This document shows positions 17,072 to 24,246 of a stretch of 41,269 nt of DNA, piece after piece. Made by a program: the position numbers and the translations under genes. The stretch's first letter is position 1. Every line of letters begins with the position of its first letter. The notes beneath the pieces were generated by a model that saw nothing but the letters and a program-made list of their open reading frames with translations, was not told where the DNA came from and did no database searches. This stretch comes from an uncultured Clostridia bacterium. Lineage in GTDB: Bacteria; Bacillota; Clostridia; Oscillospirales; CAG-272. The stretch spans positions 1 to 41,269 of the forward strand of contig CAMEON010000014.1 in assembly GCA_945929845.1 (NCBI GenBank), read 5' to 3'.

Positions 17072-18967
17072 TTACGGTGTCACCGCTCCGGCCACCTGCT
17101 TCTTGATTCCAGTCATGTAGTCGCTCTCACCGGACTGTGCCAGCTTGGCGTCCCCTGCCTGTACCGCCTGATCCATGACCGCCTGTGCCTGGCTGTTCTG
17201 AGCCTCCACTGCTCCGGCGTATGCCCCTCCGGCTGCCGCCGCCAGGGCCTGATTGGTGGCCATCAACATCTGATTGACCCTGTACAGCGTGTCGTTGGCG
17301 GACACACGCCGCCGTACCTGCTCCCGCTGGTCAAACTGCATGGCATCCAGTGCCGCCAGCGATGCGTCTGCATTGGCCGGATTGAAGAATCCGTACTGGT
17401 ATAGCTGCAGGATCAGCTCATTTTGAGCCAGTCTCGTGTAGGTGGAGGATTTCTCCGCCGTGATCTCCACATCGAACAGCGGTTTGCGGTAGGATACCTG
17501 TCCTGTCACCGGATCCACATCCTCACGCAGGACAATTCCGGAATTGGTGTACCGCTCATAGCGCGCCTCCCCGTCCTGGCCGAGGATCCGGAACCGGTGG
17601 GGCAGTGTGTAGAATTGCCGGATCAGCTCCACCATCAGCTCCACCACCTGCCGGAACGCCCGGAAGTTGCCCCGGTTGGCATCCCTGGACAGCTTGGAGC
17701 CGGTCTCCACCAGGGCCGCAATAGCGGATGCCGCCGTCAGCCCGGAGGATGTGCCGCCCTGGGTCACATCCCGGTTTCCGGACACCTCCTTCAACTCGTT
17801 GATCTTGCTGTTCAGGACGGACACATACACATCGTCCAGCGGTTTGGTCTCCATGGGGAATATCCGTTGATTGTCCCCCATGTCGTACTCAACCACCCGC
17901 TGCCCTGTCCAGTCCGCAAACTCCTCCTGGTTGACACCGCACCCACGGGGTGCCCAGTACCGTGGCGTGGCACCCGCCACCGCATTTTCCAGGATGGCTC
18001 CGTCCAGCTTGTCAATGTACTGCTGGGGGCTCCGGCAGATGTCCACCGCCCCGAAGCCTGCCGGGCTGTTTTTGATGGGGTACATCACATCCAGCACAAA
18101 GGGGTATTTCCCGTGCTCGTACAGACCCGTACCTGCCAACTGCGGGTCATTTTCTGTGGCGTAGAGCACTGTGGATCCGCAGAACTTGCAGAGATGCAGT
18201 ACCTGCCTGTCCACCTGCCATTTCTTATAGTACCAGTCGATCACCGCCACCTTGCCCTGCCTGTCCACCGAATCATCGTTGACATAGTCCCGCCCGGCGG
18301 ACACATCGCCGTATGTGCTGACAGACAGCTCCCCGGACAGCTCCGGGTACCGCTGGAGCAGGGTCTCCCTGTCGCACAGGGTGGTCAGGAAAACATGGGC
18401 GCTGTCCTGTATGTCCCGTATGCCCGGCTCCCAGCATAGGGACAGCATGTCTACCTGCCGGATGGCTACATCCCCGATGCCGCCATCCGCCGATCCGTCC
18501 CAGAACACGCCGAAAATGCCGGTTCCGGTCTTGATCTTGTCAAACTGCTCCCCGGAGTAGATCTCCTCAAAGTGCTGCTGATCCAGGATGGCCGGGATGA
18601 TAGCGGACAGCATCTCCGCCTCGGCCGTATCCCCCTCCTCCCGAGGCAACAGGTTTGCCCGTGGGTAGTTGTCCATGGCATCGGCGTGTTTGTTGGCGAT
18701 GTTATTGAATAGCCACCCGGAGGACGGATCAATATCCTTTTTGTCACCTCGCCTGTAGTCGTAGTACCGCATCCGGTACCACTCCTCGTTGTCAATGACC
18801 CGCCTGTCCAGAACCGACTTTCCGTCCCTGTACCTCTGGTAGATGGCACGGGCACGCCTGACCTGCTCCTCACCGATCGCCCGTGGTGCCGTCTCCTGTA
18901 TCATCCCGTTGCCTTCTCCTACGCCGGAGCTTGCACCTGCTATTTTTTCCGCTCTGCCTGTATCCAT
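17072..18967 (-). CDS. Portal protein, P22-like
   Basis: A 631-residue protein with AAGGAGGAG before ATG 18967, lying between the large terminase and the Prp-like gene. The length and the pattern of an N-terminal helical region, a central clip/stem with ELKEVSGNRDVTQG (about residue 390) and a helical C-terminal barrel rich in Ala/Gln fit the P22-type portal of short-tailed phages. It should form the dodecameric DNA channel at one capsid vertex, bound by terminase during packaging and by the adaptor later. The Ala/Gln-rich tail (AAAAGGAYAGAVEAQNSQAQ) resembles the P22 barrel. Confidence 0.85.
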   Translation of the reverse strand: MDTGRAEKIAGASSGVGEGNGMIQETAPRAIGEEQVRRARAIYQRYRDGKSVLDRRVIDNEEWYRMRYYDYRRGDKKDIDPSSGWLFNNIANKHADAMDNYPRANLLPREEGDTAEAEMLSAIIPAILDQQHFEEIYSGEQFDKIKTGTGIFGVFWDGSADGGIGDVAIRQVDMLSLCWEPGIRDIQDSAHVFLTTLCDRETLLQRYPELSGELSVSTYGDVSAGRDYVNDDSVDRQGKVAVIDWYYKKWQVDRQVLHLCKFCGSTVLYATENDPQLAGTGLYEHGKYPFVLDVMYPIKNSPAGFGAVDICRSPQQYIDKLDGAILENAVAGATPRYWAPRGCGVNQEEFADWTGQRVVEYDMGDNQRIFPMETKPLDDVYVSVLNSKINELKEVSGNRDVTQGGTSSGLTAASAIAALVETGSKLSRDANRGNFRAFRQVVELMVELIRQFYTLPHRFRILGQDGEARYERYTNSGIVLREDVDPVTGQVSYRKPLFDVEITAEKSSTYTRLAQNELILQLYQYGFFNPANADASLAALDAMQFDQREQVRRRVSANDTLYRVNQMLMATNQALAAAAGGAYAGAVEAQNSQAQAVMDQAVQAGDAKLAQSGESDYMTGIKKQVAGAVTP

Positions 18968-19016
18968 GTCTCACTCCTCCTTTTCCTCCTGACCGCTCGC
19001 CGCACCGCTCAACCGC

Positions 19017-20474
19017 TCAACTGTTTATCATATCCTCCCGGGTGATCCCGAGATTCCGGTACAGCGGGCCGGCCTTCCACCGGTCTGCCGGTTTCGGCTT
19101 TTTCGGTGCCAGGGGTCGCATCATGCAAAAATACCTGGTCTCGTCTGCGATGTGGTCTTCCCCGTCTGTGTCCACATCCTCCACCCGTGTCTGACTGTAC
19201 ACCAGGGCGGGCACCGTCCGGATGAAATCCCGGCAGGTGCAGAACACCTGCATCATGGGCTTCCCCCGGCTGTCAAACCGCAGACGGTAGTGAAGCTGTT
19301 GCCAGCCCGGGATCCGCTCATGGTCTCCCGGCTGAAAGTACACGCCGCACCTGGCCGCCACCTCTGCGGTGCTCACACCGGTCTCCGCATTCCAGATCGC
19401 CGGGTCTGCCACGCCGAGAATTTTCCTGCCCCGCAGGTATGGGTGCTCCCGCTCCACCCTGGCCACCTCGGCAAAGACCTCCGCCGCCGTCAGTTGCAGG
19501 CCGGTGTCAGGCCTGTCCTTCTGGCACCCGTACCACTCCAGGATACGGTACGCACGCCCGTCATAGTCCACAGCCCACCAGCCCACGGAGAATGGGTGGG
19601 AGTACCCCCAGTCAAATGACCTGTAGTATGTCCAGCTCTCCGGCGGGTCAAAGGGGGCCACCACATGAGTCCATAGCCTGTCCTCATAGTGGGCGGGGTC
19701 GTTTTTCCACTCGTTGAACACCTGCCCGGTGAAGGAGTCCCAGTCCCCGTAAAGCAGCGCCTTCCGCTCCGCCTCCGGCAGGGCGGCCAGCCGTGTCAAG
19801 TAGTCCGGGTCATTGGTCAGCAGTTCCTGATTGTCAAACACGGAGGACGGGACAAACACCCGGGAGCGCATCCTCCGCTCCTTGTGGCCGTCCGGGAAAT
19901 ATACATCCGTGGCAGACCATACCGTGTGCATGGGTGCCGCCGCCGTGATGAACCGCTCCTTGACCCATCCGTGACCGACCCCGCCAGGGTTTGTGGTGGA
20001 ACGGATGTAGCACCGGGTGCCAGGCCCGTTTGCCCGGTTGCGGGAGAAAAGGTAGCTGTACTCGTCATAGGTGAAGTGCGTCAGCTCGTCAAACCCGATA
20101 AAATCGAAAGCCTTTCCCTGGTACTTGGTCTTGTCCTTGTCGTGCTGGAGCGACCCGAAGATCACCCGGGCCCCGCTTGGGAAAGTCCATGTGTGGGTGG
20201 TTTGGTTGTACCGTGCCCCGGCGCACACCTGCGGGTAGTAGGAAAGGGACTTGTCAATCAGCTCTGTCAGCTCCGGGTAGGTCTTGCGTAAGATCAAGCC
20301 CTTGTAGTGCGGTATATGTATCTGCCGCAGGGCCTCTATGACCAGTGCCTCCGACTTTCCGCCCCCGGCCGCTCCCCCGTACAGAGCCTCATACTCCGCC
20401 CGTGCCATGAAAGCCGCCTGCCGCTCCTGGGGCCTCCAAACGACACGGATCGCATCGCCGCCTGCACCGCTCAC
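19017..20474 (-). CDS. Terminase large subunit
   Basis: A 485-residue packaging motor. Walker A is GGAAGGGKS at 33-41; Walker B is FDFIGFDE at 123-130, with the catalytic Glu at 130; the coupling motif STTNPGG follows. The C-terminal RNase H-like nuclease shows FDWGYSHPF and GVADPAIWN with the expected acidic residues. GTG 20474 overlaps the small terminase stop (GTGA), showing coupled translation. It cuts concatemeric DNA and pumps it through the portal. Confidence 0.93.
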   Translation of the reverse strand: MSGAGGDAIRVVWRPQERQAAFMARAEYEALYGGAAGGGKSEALVIEALRQIHIPHYKGLILRKTYPELTELIDKSLSYYPQVCAGARYNQTTHTWTFPSGARVIFGSLQHDKDKTKYQGKAFDFIGFDELTHFTYDEYSYLFSRNRANGPGTRCYIRSTTNPGGVGHGWVKERFITAAAPMHTVWSATDVYFPDGHKERRMRSRVFVPSSVFDNQELLTNDPDYLTRLAALPEAERKALLYGDWDSFTGQVFNEWKNDPAHYEDRLWTHVVAPFDPPESWTYYRSFDWGYSHPFSVGWWAVDYDGRAYRILEWYGCQKDRPDTGLQLTAAEVFAEVARVEREHPYLRGRKILGVADPAIWNAETGVSTAEVAARCGVYFQPGDHERIPGWQQLHYRLRFDSRGKPMMQVFCTCRDFIRTVPALVYSQTRVEDVDTDGEDHIADETRYFCMMRPLAPKKPKPADRWKAGPLYRNLGITREDMINS

Positions 20475-21076
20475 AGCGCACCACCCAGGCTGTTGCCCGC
20501 CTCCAAAATCCCATCCGCCTGGGATTTGCCCGCATCTCCGTCCTCCGGCTCCCGGTCTGAGTCCGGCATCCCGTCCATCTGGCCGGGATCCGCCGCCGGC
20601 ATGAGCACCACACCGCCGGGTGCCTCTCCATCCTGGCCGTGCAGATCCTCCGTCGGCAGGCCGATCTCCCCGGATGCGATCCGGATCAGCGTCTCCCCTG
20701 CCTTTACCGAGGCGGCGGCCTCTTTTTCTGATCTGTGCATCATGGCCATGTCAGCCATGTGCCCCAGGATGGCCATGCCAACCGTGGCCCTCCGTTTCTC
20801 TCTGCCGCCCCCGCTCTTTTCCTCCGGCAGGATCCCCAGTGCCCGTAGCCTGTCGTTGATCTCATCGTCAGTCACCTTTTTGTCCAGGATCATCTGCGCC
20901 AGCTCCCGCATGGCCTTCTTTTTTCGTCTGGCCGCACCGGAGGCGACCCCGCCACGGGCACCCATGTAGGCCGCCGTTGCGCTGTCAAAAGCCGGTGCCC
21001 GCTGTCCCGGCTGGTAGGTAGGTACTCCGGCTGCACCGGTTTCTTTTTCACCCGTTCCGTTTGTAACCTGACTCAT
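20471..21076 (-). CDS. Putative terminase small subunit
   Basis: A 201-residue protein starting at ATG 21076 after a GGGGG-containing site. Residues ~45-130 are helical and basic (GAARRKKKAMRELAQMIL), followed by an amphipathic helix region; the C terminus is Gly/Asp-rich and disordered. It is the first gene of the late operon and overlaps the large terminase start by 4 bp. Size, composition and position fit the DNA-recognition subunit of terminase, though no diagnostic motif is visible. Confidence 0.65.
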   Translation of the reverse strand: MSQVTNGTGEKETGAAGVPTYQPGQRAPAFDSATAAYMGARGGVASGAARRKKKAMRELAQMILDKKVTDDEINDRLRALGILPEEKSGGGREKRRATVGMAILGHMADMAMMHRSEKEAAASVKAGETLIRIASGEIGLPTEDLHGQDGEAPGGVVLMPAADPGQMDGMPDSDREPEDGDAGKSQADGILEAGNSLGGAL

Positions 21077-21102
21077 GAAATCTGCCCCCTTTCTTCCCGT
21101 TC

Positions 21103-21118
21103 GTGCGCATGCGCACGG
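21103..21118. promoter_or_regulatory. 16-bp perfect palindrome upstream of the late operon
   Basis: CGTGCGCATGCGCACG is its own reverse complement. It lies 27 bp before the small terminase start and ~35 bp downstream of the candidate late promoter, so it falls in the 5' leader. Possible roles are a protein-binding operator, a terminase recognition site, or simply a hairpin. None can be chosen from sequence alone. Confidence 0.45.
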
Positions 21119-21151
21119 GGCTTTGCTTCCGCTTCAATCCCCTCTACTTCC

Positions 21152-21180
21152 ATCGTACCATGAAATCCTGTGTAAATCAA
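21152..21180 (-). promoter_or_regulatory. Candidate late-operon promoter
   Basis: On the minus strand TTGATT (21175-21180) and TACGAT (21152-21157) are separated by 17 bp, a moderate sigma-A match. It is correctly oriented ~75 bp before the small terminase gene. The imperfect match would suit a promoter needing an activator, but no late activator is recognised in the window. Confidence 0.4.
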
Positions 21181-21267
21181 CGGTACCGCCCCCCCTCTTT
21201 CCCGCTTTTTTCAAAATTTTTTCAAAAATTTTTGCAAAACCCCTTGGCAAATGCGCCGCACAGGAAA

Positions 21268-21297
21268 GGCCGGAGGGTCAATCGTAACCCCCCGGCC
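21268..21297 (-). terminator. GC-rich hairpin closing the early operon
   Basis: GGCCGG-A-GGG pairs with CCC-C-CCGGCC (nine pairs, one internal mismatch, 10-nt loop), about 30 bp after the stop of the last early gene. The minus-strand tail is only TTTCC, so it is a weak intrinsic terminator or an RNA-stability hairpin separating early from late transcription. The AT-rich run at ~21207-21240 follows it. Confidence 0.45.
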
Positions 21298-21325
21298 TGT
21301 TTCTGTTCATGCCTGCCTGCCCCTG

Positions 21326-21559
21326 TCAATCCGGATATTTCTCCCGCATCAGGAGCCGGTACAGCGCACAGCGGGCATACCCCGCCCGGCAGTACGCCCC
21401 CATGTGTCCGCTCATATCGGCAGAACACCGGAATTTCTGCCGGATCTGGGTACCGTCATAGACCCCCTCGCAGGTGATCTCCCGCCGAGGCGGATTGGCG
21501 TTCTGGTAAAAGGGGCACCGCACCGCCCCATCAAGCCCTGTTTCTACAGCCTTGCTCAT
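21326..21559 (-). CDS. Small Cys-rich phage protein
   Basis: A 77-residue protein with GAGGGGG before ATG 21559. It has CPFY near residue 15, then CEG, CSAD, C and C, a spacing typical of small phage zinc-binding proteins found near terminase genes in gut Firmicute phages. The C terminus ARCALYRLLMREKYPD is helical. It is the last gene before the late operon. Function unknown; a DNA- or protein-binding regulator is possible. Confidence 0.6.
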   Translation of the reverse strand: MSKAVETGLDGAVRCPFYQNANPPRREITCEGVYDGTQIRQKFRCSADMSGHMGAYCRAGYARCALYRLLMREKYPD

Positions 21560-21571
21560 ACCGTTACCCCC

Positions 21572-22090
21572 TCAAAACCCGGGCAGGCCGTGCCCGCCCC
21601 AGGAACCGCCCTCAATGGCAGCATTATAAAGCACGGTGCGCAGGTAGGGCATGACCCGCACCGCCGACGCACCGTCCAGACGATCCAGCACATCGGAGAC
21701 GGTGCGCATGTCCAAAAGGGCATAGACCTCCGCCACATCCTCCGCCAGCATAGGCTCCCCGGCTATGTAGACCACCGTGGCCGGCGGCTTGATTATCATG
21801 TCAGCCATCACCCGACAGATGGCCTGTACCTGCGGACGGGTGTCCACCACCGTCACCTTTGCCGGTAAGCCAACTCCTGTCAGCCAGTCCCCGCCAATCT
21901 GCCGCCAGGCCGCCACATAGGCCTGCCGGAAGGTTAACCGACCGCCTGTCCCATAGGGGCGGTCTTGTCCCTCTCCCCCCTTGGTGACAGGACGGACGGG
22001 ACGGACGGATCCAGCCATAGCACCGCCTGTCTCTGTGCCGTCTTCCGGAACCTCCTCCGACCCTCTCTCCCTGTACTCTTCGTTGTCCAT
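21572..22090 (-). CDS. DUF6017-like replication-associated protein
   Basis: A 172-residue protein with AGGAGGAG upstream of ATG 22090. The first ~50 residues are low-complexity and charged. Residues ~80-165 contain a pattern close to the DUF6017 domain found at the C terminus of plasmid and transposon replication initiators: a long helix (VQAICRVMADMIIK), a short beta/turn VVYIAGE, then DVLDRLDG and a final LRTVLYNAA. Here it stands alone, without the usual N-terminal winged-helix initiator domain. Probably a helper in replication initiation; this rests on remembered family resemblance. Confidence 0.5.
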   Translation of the reverse strand: MDNEEYRERGSEEVPEDGTETGGAMAGSVRPVRPVTKGGEGQDRPYGTGGRLTFRQAYVAAWRQIGGDWLTGVGLPAKVTVVDTRPQVQAICRVMADMIIKPPATVVYIAGEPMLAEDVAEVYALLDMRTVSDVLDRLDGASAVRVMPYLRTVLYNAAIEGGSWGGHGLPGF

Positions 22091-22122
22091 GATTTTCTCC
22101 TCCTCTCCTCCCCCCGGCCATA

Positions 22123-22150
22123 CCCCCCCGAGGGGGGCCCCGGTGGGGCC
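22123..22150 (-). promoter_or_regulatory. Overlapping GC hairpins in the leader of the DUF6017-like gene
   Basis: A run of C7, GA, G6 can form one stem (24-28 with 33-37), while GGCCCC (36-41) with GGGGCC (45-50) forms another. The two share bases and cannot form together. The element sits ~30 bp before the gene's ribosome site. It could be a translational switch or a replication-related structure; nothing more can be said. Confidence 0.3.
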
Positions 22151-22230
22151 GAAACTTTACGCATATACGAGGCATCCAAGCCCCCGCCCGGGTGGCTTTT
22201 TGTTTGCCTCTTTTTGCTATTTTTCACGCA

Positions 22231-22259
22231 GGCGAACGCATCCGTATGCGTGGTTCGCC
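22231..22259. other. Hairpin next to the HUH Rep gene, possible nick-site candidate
   Basis: GGCGAA pairs with TTCGCC and, after a 3-nt bulge, ATGCG pairs with CGCAT around a four-base loop CCGT/ACGG. It starts 2 bp beyond the Rep stop codon and lacks a T-run on either strand, so it is not a normal terminator. HUH initiators commonly nick in or near a hairpin close to their gene, which makes this a candidate origin; that is inference. Confidence 0.35.
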
Positions 22260-22260
22260 C

Positions 22261-23022
22261 CTACTTTCCTCTGTCCTTCACCAAAACGAATTTGAAATAA
22301 CTGTACCCGTACTGGGTGATCACCGTCTCCTTGCGGCAGTACGCCCAGCGGAAGCCCTCCGGGGCGGCCTTGGGAGGCCGGGGCGGCTTTTCCTCTGTAT
22401 AGTAGGTGTTGCATTCCGCCGCATCCTCTTTGTCGCTCCGACGGATGTTCTGTTTCCTACCATATATATGATAGCGGTGCCCGCCCTGCTCCGGCGTCCA
22501 GTGCCGGAACAGGTAGTTGGCCAGGGCGGTGTAGTCCCGCCCGTGGTCGATCCCATCATATACATTGTGCTCCCTAAGCGGGTCAATGCGAACGACTGAC
22601 CCGCCGAACCACTTGCCCCGGAGCACCTCCTCCGGGATATCCCGGGATATGAAATGGAAATGGATGCGCCCTGTGTTCTCTCCCCGCCCGGCCACGAAGA
22701 CGATCACGCCATCCGGAGACGCCCGAAGCAGGCGGCGGGCGTAGTTGGCCTGCACCCGGAGCGCATCCGGGAATGTATACAGCTCATGGGCATCGTCCAG
22801 GGTCAGGGTGCCGTAGAAGCAACCCGGCCCAAAATTGGCGTTGACCAGCCGGATGAAATTATGTAGGGAGATCCGGTTCCGGTGCTCCGCCCGCTCCGCA
22901 TCGCTTTTGAACCGAAGCCGGGGCCTGGCCGCCGCCGGCCGTTCCCCGCTCCGCTCGGACACCGTGTATATGATCTGCTCACACACGGTTCCGGAAAAGA
23001 TCCTACGCTTGACCCTGCGCAT
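22261..23022 (-). CDS. HUH-type rolling-circle replication initiator (Rep) endonuclease
   Basis: A 253-residue protein with GGAGG before ATG 23022. It has the three Rep motifs in order: FYGTLTLD (motif 1, ~69-76), GRIHFHFI with the metal-binding His121/His123 (motif 2), and DYTALANYLFRH with Tyr164/Tyr170 as candidate catalytic tyrosines (motif 3). The N terminus MRRVKRRIFSGTVCEQ matches a family I recall from many Clostridia genomes, linked to filamentous-phage gp2-like replication proteins. It should nick one strand at an origin and attach covalently to the 5' end. With no polymerase or helicase in the window, it is the main replication initiator candidate. The exact tyrosine is uncertain. 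Confidence 0.75.
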   Translation of the reverse strand: MRRVKRRIFSGTVCEQIIYTVSERSGERPAAARPRLRFKSDAERAEHRNRISLHNFIRLVNANFGPGCFYGTLTLDDAHELYTFPDALRVQANYARRLLRASPDGVIVFVAGRGENTGRIHFHFISRDIPEEVLRGKWFGGSVVRIDPLREHNVYDGIDHGRDYTALANYLFRHWTPEQGGHRYHIYGRKQNIRRSDKEDAAECNTYYTEEKPPRPPKAAPEGFRWAYCRKETVITQYGYSYFKFVLVKDRGK

Positions 23023-23080
23023 AGCCCGCCCTCCATTCCGTTTTTATTGGTCGTTTATTGGTCGGGGAACCTTTTTCCCC

Positions 23081-23383
23081 TCACTGAAAGTACGACTCCA
23101 GCCGGATCCCCTCCAGCTCCGCCCGTTTCTCCAGGATGTCCACATACTCCTGCATCACCAGTGCCTGCTCCCTCAGCAGCGTGATCGGGCAGGTCAGTTC
23201 AAAATCCAATTTCCCCTCCCGATAGGCATCCAGCATCTCCTGCAACCGTCTGTGCCTTATTTTTACCTGCGCCCATTCCGCCGCCATGCGTGCCCGGTAG
23301 TCACCGCTCAGCATCAGCTCCGCCGACCGCTCCATCGTCAGTTTGTTCATTTCTGCCTGTTCCATTGTTTTTTTCTCTTCCAT
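23081..23383 (-). CDS. crAss001_48-related small phage protein
   Basis: A 100-residue protein with GAGAGG before ATG 23383. The core (SGDYRARMAAEWAQVKIR, then a short amphipathic helix, then CPITLLREQ and MQEYVDILEKRAELEGI) matches the pattern of the crAss001_48-related family, common in gut phage early regions. It is all-helical with no catalytic motif. It sits between the Rep gene and a Cys-rich small gene. Function unknown. Confidence 0.6.
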   Translation of the reverse strand: MEEKKTMEQAEMNKLTMERSAELMLSGDYRARMAAEWAQVKIRHRRLQEMLDAYREGKLDFELTCPITLLREQALVMQEYVDILEKRAELEGIRLESYFQ

Positions 23384-23475
23384 TGTTTTTTCCTCTCTGT
23401 AAATGTTTTTTTGACCCCCGCCGGAGTCGAACCGGCATCCGGATCACCCAGCGCATCCGTGCGGAGCCATACCCA

Positions 23476-23505
23476 GCCGGAGGAACCGCTCCTCCGGCAT
23501 TTTTC
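23476..23505 (+). terminator. Plus-strand intrinsic terminator without an obvious plus-strand gene
   Basis: GCCGGAGGA/TCCTCCGGC (9 bp, 5-nt loop) is followed on the plus strand by ATTTTTC, a good intrinsic terminator. All neighbouring genes read the other way. It may stop antisense transcription or shape the minus-strand transcript. Confidence 0.5.
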
Positions 23506-23506
23506 A

Positions 23507-23728
23507 CTATTTCTCGCCATGGCCCGTCCCACGCCTGGACGGCCACCGCCCGTTCCACCTCCACCAGCAGGCCGCCACCATGGCACCCTCCCGATCCCGC
23601 CGATGGCAGTCCTCGTCCGGCCCGTCCCGGTTGGCGCAGTCGGCGCAGGAGTACCGACAGAAGCATATGAAGTGAGCCAGCGGCCGAAGAAAAGCCGGAG
23701 GCACCCTGTTTTTATTTTTATCGTCCAT
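23507..23728 (-). CDS. Small Cys-rich protein
   Basis: A 73-residue frame starting MDDKNKNR at ATG 23728 with AGGGGAG nearby. It contains FCRYSCADCAN followed by DEDCHRR, a Cys cluster that could bind zinc, and a Trp/Arg-rich C terminus. Support is the ribosome site and the Cys spacing. No family is recognised, and the C-terminal half may not be conserved. Confidence 0.45.
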   Translation of the reverse strand: MDDKNKNRVPPAFLRPLAHFICFCRYSCADCANRDGPDEDCHRRDREGAMVAACWWRWNGRWPSRRGTGHGEK

Positions 23729-23847
23729 ATGTATTTCTCCCCTGGCCGGAATAATCACATATTCCGGCGTCCACATCCGCCCGCCTGGCCTGGCAGTCCA
23801 GACCCAGCCACAGGCATATGAAATCCAGTATCCGACCGATCGCTTCC

Positions 23848-24243
23848 CTAATCTTCATCATGGTTTCCCGCCTTTAATTTGTAAACAGTTGACCTAACGA
23901 GGACTTGCTCTGATAAAACCTCCATTAACTTCCTGTCCCCGTCATCAAGTGTTCCCTTGATCAAATCGGCACAGGCAGCCACTCCGGCCATAAGGACAGG
24001 GACCAGCAGGTTGTGTGCATTGACCTTATTGATCATCGCATTGACGGCCATCATCACATCTGCGGCAGCATCGGGAAGACGCTCCACAGCATTTTCCATT
24101 GAGACTTTTTCTCCAGCCAGCTTTCGCCGGGCGCAATCTTTCATCATGCCGTGCAATTCATCAAATTCCGCTCCAAGCTCCTCCGCCAGCTTTTTCAAAT
24201 CCACCGATCTCTTTCCCCTTCGGGCTTTTTCAATTTCAGTCAT
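23848..24243 (-). CDS. Early-module helical protein of unknown function
   Basis: A 131-residue protein starting MTEIEKARRGKRS at ATG 24243 (a GTG one codon earlier is possible), directly after the stop of the DUF3102 gene. It is helical throughout, with a hydrophobic middle (NLLVPVLMAGVAACADLI) that is amphipathic rather than clearly transmembrane. Tight coupling to the DUF3102 gene suggests a role in replication or partition. No family is recognised. Confidence 0.6.
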   Translation of the reverse strand: MTEIEKARRGKRSVDLKKLAEELGAEFDELHGMMKDCARRKLAGEKVSMENAVERLPDAAADVMMAVNAMINKVNAHNLLVPVLMAGVAACADLIKGTLDDGDRKLMEVLSEQVLVRSTVYKLKAGNHDED

Positions 24244-24246
24244 CAC

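Noticed and set aside
23410-23490. Possible tRNA gene on the minus strand
   Set aside because: T-arm and 3' acceptor strand look right, but the best anticodon stem leaves a 10-nt loop, the D-arm does not form and the acceptor needs four wobble pairs. Kept only as a finding of a tRNA-like remnant.
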